Source: SZUA-378 sp036652815 (lineage in GTDB: Bacteria; Bacillota; Clostridia; Lachnospirales; Lachnospiraceae). Taken from it: a DNA stretch of 64,000 nucleotides. Where the stretch lies: NCBI GenBank assembly GCA_036652815.1, contig JAVVVE010000004.1:1-64000 (forward strand), read 5' to 3'. Shown here one piece after another: positions 60,880-64,000 of this stretch (positions are counted from its first letter, which is position 1; each line of letters begins with the position of its first letter). The notes beneath the pieces are model-generated. The model worked only from the letters and a program-made list of their open reading frames with translations, did not search any database and was not told where the DNA came from. A program made the position numbers and the translations under genes.

Positions 60880-62688
60880 TTAGACGAATAATTCTTCAAA
60901 TTCTGCTCTCGTGATCTTCTCTTTCTCTAACAGAAGAGCTGCACATGCATGAAGAACCTTTTCGTTTTCCATAATAATCGTTTTCGCCTTGGCATAGCAT
61001 TCGTCGATCATGCTCTTTACTTCTCTGTCAATCTCACCTGCGATAGATTCACTATGGCTTCTGGTATGTGCAAGGTCGCGGCCAATAAATACTTCATCAT
61101 CTTCATCATCATAGTTAATGACTCCGATATTATCCGACATACCAAACCGTGTTACCATCTTGCGTGCCAGCTTGGTTGCTTTTTTAATATCACTGGAGGC
61201 GCCTGTTGTAATATCGTCGAAGATCAATTCTTCTGCAATACGTCCGCCCAGAGATACCATGATCTCCTGCAGCATACGTCCTTTTGTATTAAACATCTCA
61301 TCTCGTTCCGGTAATGGCATAGTATAACCGGCTGCACCGAGTCCTGTTGGAATAATCGATACGGTATAGACAGGCCCCACCTCCGGCAGTGCATGGAATA
61401 AAATAGCATGGCCTGATTCATGATAGGCTGTAATCTTCTTTTCATTATCTGAGATAATACGGCTTCTCTTCTCTGAGCCGATCCCTACCTTGATAAAAGC
61501 TCTCTTGATGTCTTCCTGCATGATATAGCTTCTGTCTTCTTTGGCTGCCAAAATAGCGGATTCATTGAGTAGGTTCTCAAGGTCAGCCCCTGTGAATCCT
61601 GCTGTCGTCTGTGCTATTTGCTGTAGGTCAACTTCTTCTGACATCGGTTTATTCTTGGCATGTACTCTGAGGATCTCTTCTCTGCCGCCTACATCCGGAG
61701 ATGCAACACTTATCTTACGGTCAAAGCGTCCCGGTCTTAGGATAGCAGGATCCAGGATATCTACTCGGTTGGTCGCTGCGATTACGATGATCCCTTCATT
61801 GGCTCCAAATCCGTCCATCTCCACCAGTAGTTGATTTAAGGTCTGTTCTCTTTCATCATGTCCGCCGCCCATACCGGTTCCTCTGCGTCTGGCAACTGCA
61901 TCGATCTCATCAATAAAGATGATGCAGGGTGCATTTTTCTTGGCTTCGATAAACAGGTCTCTTACTCTGGAAGCACCGACACCTACAAACATCTCAACAA
62001 AGTCGGATCCGGAGATACTAAAGAAAGGTACGCTTGCTTCTCCGGCGATTGCTCTTGCCAATAAGGTTTTACCGGTACCCGGTGCGCCTTCCAAGAGGAC
62101 TCCTTTGGGGATTCTGGCTCCTACTTTGGTGAATTTAGCAGGTTCTTTTAGGAACTCGACTATCTCGGATAAGTCTTCTTTTTCTTCTTGCAGGCCGGCA
62201 ACCTCTGCCAGTGTTATCTTATTCTCATCGGTGGATAATTTGGCACGGCTCTTTCCGAAATTCATCATCTTACCGCCACTGCCACCGCCGGCATTACCGG
62301 CATTCATGGTTACAAATAAGAATACGACTACAATAAGCATCAGCAACATGGGCAGCATAGAGGTTAAGAACCAATTTTCTTTGGGAACATCTTTCATCAG
62401 AGTATTGATGTTATTTGTTCTTAACAATTGTTCTGCCATCTTTACATCTGCTACATAGAGAACTTTTTTCTCGCCTGTTTTAAGGGTAAGATAAACCCCT
62501 CCTGTCGGAGTTTCTTTATTTGGTTGAATCACAGCACTTGTAATCTCTCCTGCATCCAATTCTTGTTTAAATTCTGTATAGGTATACGTATTATCTTTTC
62601 CTTTGAGAGAGCTTATCCACATCGTTAGTAATAGTAACCCAAGGATAACTATAAAATACATATTTAACCCTTTACCGCTTTTGTTCAA
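60880..62688 (-). CDS. ftsH: ATP-dependent zinc metalloprotease FtsH
   Basis: The standard FtsH in its usual place behind tilS and hpt; 602 aa. TM1 (MYFIVILGLLLLTMWI), extracytoplasmic part, TM2 (LTSMLPMLLMLIVVVFLFV), AAA module with GAPGTGKT, CIIFIDEIDAVARRRG and ATNRVDILDPAILRPGRFDR, and zinc motif HESGH. It lacks the Gly/Asn leader and long acidic tail of the copy at 5234. The start is TTG at 62688, with AGGAGG 6 nt upstream; the in-frame ATG nine codons later has no ribosome site. Confidence 0.96.
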   Translation of the reverse strand: MNKSGKGLNMYFIVILGLLLLTMWISSLKGKDNTYTYTEFKQELDAGEITSAVIQPNKETPTGGVYLTLKTGEKKVLYVADVKMAEQLLRTNNINTLMKDVPKENWFLTSMLPMLLMLIVVVFLFVTMNAGNAGGGSGGKMMNFGKSRAKLSTDENKITLAEVAGLQEEKEDLSEIVEFLKEPAKFTKVGARIPKGVLLEGAPGTGKTLLARAIAGEASVPFFSISGSDFVEMFVGVGASRVRDLFIEAKKNAPCIIFIDEIDAVARRRGTGMGGGHDEREQTLNQLLVEMDGFGANEGIIVIAATNRVDILDPAILRPGRFDRKISVASPDVGGREEILRVHAKNKPMSEEVDLQQIAQTTAGFTGADLENLLNESAILAAKEDRSYIMQEDIKRAFIKVGIGSEKRSRIISDNEKKITAYHESGHAILFHALPEVGPVYTVSIIPTGLGAAGYTMPLPERDEMFNTKGRMLQEIMVSLGGRIAEELIFDDITTGASSDIKKATKLARKMVTRFGMSDNIGVINYDDEDDEVFIGRDLAHTRSHSESIAGEIDREVKSMIDECYAKAKTIIMENEKVLHACAALLLEKEKITRAEFEELFV

Positions 62689-62730
62689 CTTATGCCTCCT
62701 TCTATCAGGGCAAACCTCATTCTATATTAT

Positions 62731-63255
62731 TTACTCAAATACCACTTCTCCAATATAAGGAAGGGTACGGTGTTTCTGATCGTAATCTAATCCATATCCT
62801 ACTACAAATTTATCCGGAATCTGAAATCCCGTATAGTTTACTTTTACATCTACTACTCTGCGCTCCGGTTTATCTAACAGGGTGCATAATGCTAAACTCT
62901 TAGGGCCTCTTTTCTCCAGCATCTCCAGAAGGTAGCTCAGGGTTCTCCCCGAATCCACAATATCTTCAATCACAATGACGTTTTTATTAACCAGTGGTTC
63001 ATCGAGATCTTTTACGATCCTTACAACTCCGCTTGACTCGGTTTCACTGCCATAGCTGGATACAGACATAAAATCAATCGATGCCGGTATGGTGATTCTC
63101 TTGGCTAATTCACACATAAAGAAGCTTCCACCCTTTAATACGCATACCAGATGTACTTCTTGTCCTGCATAGTCCTCACTAATCTGTGTTCCCAGCTCTT
63201 TGATCCTTGCGTTTACTTCTTCTTCTGTCAGCATAACTTTAATTTGCTCTGCCAT
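62731..63255 (-). CDS. hpt: Hypoxanthine phosphoribosyltransferase
   Basis: Purine salvage enzyme that makes IMP or GMP from base and PRPP; 174 aa. The PRPP motif VIVIEDIVDSGRT is near residue 95, with LVCVLKGGSFFMCEL before it and FVVGYGLDYDQKHRTLPYIG at the end. ATG 63255 follows AGGAGG by 9 nt and lies inside the end of tilS (17-base overlap). The tilS-hpt-ftsH order is common in Firmicutes. Confidence 0.97.
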   Translation of the reverse strand: MAEQIKVMLTEEEVNARIKELGTQISEDYAGQEVHLVCVLKGGSFFMCELAKRITIPASIDFMSVSSYGSETESSGVVRIVKDLDEPLVNKNVIVIEDIVDSGRTLSYLLEMLEKRGPKSLALCTLLDKPERRVVDVKVNYTGFQIPDKFVVGYGLDYDQKHRTLPYIGEVVFE

Positions 63256-64000
63256 GATCTTTTCCTCCTATCATGTGTATCTCCAGAATATGCTTTGTAT
63301 TCTGATCTACTTTGTACTGTTGACTGATTCGATATCCTATTACCCATAGGATATGTGGTCCGTCTGCTATCATATATGTCTTTTGTCTGATTGCCTGTGG
63401 TATCTTGCTATCGATCATATATTGCTTGAGCGACTTCTTATGATTTGACTCATCAATCGTCAAATAGTCTCCCTTTTTCCTCGTTCGCAATATCACAGAT
63501 TCTTCTATTTTATCATAATCAAACCATTTCGTATATGTATTTTCCGGAATTATTTCATTTCCGCATTTCTCCCATAGCCTTGTTTTTATCATACCCAATC
63601 CGGGTATCTCATATACGGTGTTGGGCAATAGGATATATCCCTCCGTCTCTTCTCGTACAGGCTCGTCCTCGGGTATCGTATAGATAGCCACAGACTCATA
63701 CTCGCGTCTTGCGATACAGTGATAGGGTAGGCTGACCTGTTTCCCTACTTGTTTCGTTAGTAAGCTTAAGATCTGTTTGATATGCACGGATGTAATGTCT
63801 TGCTTGCTGCCTGCTACCTGTTCCACGCAATGCATAATCAGATATTGTTGTATGATCGTATCCAGCGTCAGCATCGGCGTGATGGCTATGCGGAGCGTTG
63901 GTGAGGTTGTTGTTGGTGGTGGTGTTGTTGGTGGTGGTGTTGTTGGTGGTGGTGATGAGGTTGTTACGCAGGTGGCATAGGCTTGCAGGCTGAGCTTTTG
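63239..64000 (-). CDS. tilS: tRNA(Ile)-lysidine synthase, C-terminal part (partial)
   Basis: The last 253 codons of TilS, which changes C34 of tRNA-Ile(CAU) to lysidine. The frame stays open to the right edge, so ATG 63874 is an internal codon. The C-terminal domain is clear (GDYLTIDESNHKKSLKQYMI, SKIPQAIRQKTYMIADG, LWVIGYRISQQYKV). The catalytic N-terminal PP-loop domain lies outside. Residues encoded at about 63908-63970 form an unusual Pro-Thr repeat (PPPTT three times) between the helix ending QAYATC and the helical domain. The stop overlaps hpt. Confidence 0.92.
   Translation of the reverse strand, partial: QKLSLQAYATCVTTSSPPPTTPPPTTPPPTTTSPTLRIAITPMLTLDTIIQQYLIMHCVEQVAGSKQDITSVHIKQILSLLTKQVGKQVSLPYHCIARREYESVAIYTIPEDEPVREETEGYILLPNTVYEIPGLGMIKTRLWEKCGNEIIPENTYTKWFDYDKIEESVILRTRKKGDYLTIDESNHKKSLKQYMIDSKIPQAIRQKTYMIADGPHILWVIGYRISQQYKVDQNTKHILEIHMIGGKDHGRAN
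63903..63954 (-). repeat. 15-bp tandem repeat inside tilS
   Basis: About three copies of a GTTGTTGGTGGTGGT-type unit on the plus strand, read on the minus strand as PPPTT. The unit is five codons long, so copy-number change keeps the frame. Confidence 0.9.

Noticed and set aside
63239..63874. ATG 63874 as the start of a separate 211-aa gene
   Set aside because: The frame is open upstream to the window edge and the sequence is the C-terminal part of TilS.
63903..63954. Tandem repeats considered as a CRISPR-like or non-coding array
   Set aside because: The 15-bp units are contiguous without spacers and stay in frame inside tilS.

Overview
The window reads as a chromosomal piece of a low-GC, Gram-positive anaerobe of the Clostridia, most likely a Lachnospiraceae-type gut bacterium. 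Reasons: the gene order hprK-glk-murB-rapZ, the order tilS-hpt-ftsH, a SigI-family sigma factor, Feo iron uptake, AGGAGG ribosome sites nearly everywhere, and a selenium-dependent molybdenum hydroxylase maturation set of the kind found in clostridia. Most genes lie on the minus strand. No rRNA, CRISPR array or intact mobile element was seen.

Layout. 1-7.6 kb: sugar control and housekeeping (rapZ partial, murB, ROK glucokinase, hprK, uvrC, a long ftsH paralogue). 7.6-13.8 kb: a minus-strand run with a MATE exporter, a lone receiver-domain protein, a Na/phosphate cotransporter, a small membrane protein, an HD-GYP-like protein, a DHH phosphoesterase and a 62-aa protein. 13.9-16.8 kb: XRE regulator, DUF1846 protein, Gfo/Idh/MocA oxidoreductase. 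17.0-18.2 kb: a decayed ISLre2-type transposase. 18.4-28.9 kb: an AT-rich sugar or polyol regulon. 28.9-29.6 kb: AT-rich, no convincing gene. 29.6-32.6 kb: secreted BspA-like protein, another Gfo/Idh protein, sigI. 32.7-37.4 kb: polyamine-type ABC importer (potD, C, B, A) and a DUF362 ferredoxin-like protein. 37.5-43.6 kb: molybdate uptake and molybdopterin synthesis. 43.7-49.5 kb: ModE-like regulator and the selenium cofactor operon. 49.6-53.1 kb: a GC-rich pair, solute-binding lipoprotein plus diguanylate cyclase. 53.2-54.8 kb: GH25 lysozyme and a membrane protein. 54.8-58.1 kb: DtxR/MntR-type regulator divergent from feoA-feoA-feoB. 58.1-58.35 kb: tRNA-Gly(GCC), tRNA-Gly(TCC), tRNA-Phe(GAA). 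58.4-64 kb: GH13 amylase, ftsH, hpt, tilS (partial).

The most interesting system is the regulon at 18.4-28.9 kb. Two oxidoreductases, two TIM-barrel isomerase/epimerases and a full RbsABC-like importer are read from divergent promoters. Each promoter carries a palindrome with core TTTGCGCAAA near its transcription start. The same core lies just upstream of the promoter of a 681-residue regulator that closes the cluster. That regulator has a LacI DNA-binding domain, a normal LacI sensor domain, and then a second sensor domain that aligns along its length with the importer's own binding protein. It looks like a repressor that carries a copy of the transporter's receptor. The low G+C, the flanking transposase remnant and the gene-poor right flank suggest the block was acquired.

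Two other circuits are readable from the DNA. A DtxR-type regulator and feoAAB share GGTTAG-N6-CTAACC inverted repeats placed in and after their promoters. The molybdenum operon and a DNA-binding-domain-only ModE-like gene diverge across two inverted repeats. The selenium and molybdenum operons together make a complete support set for a selenium-dependent molybdenum hydroxylase, but no hydroxylase gene is in the window.
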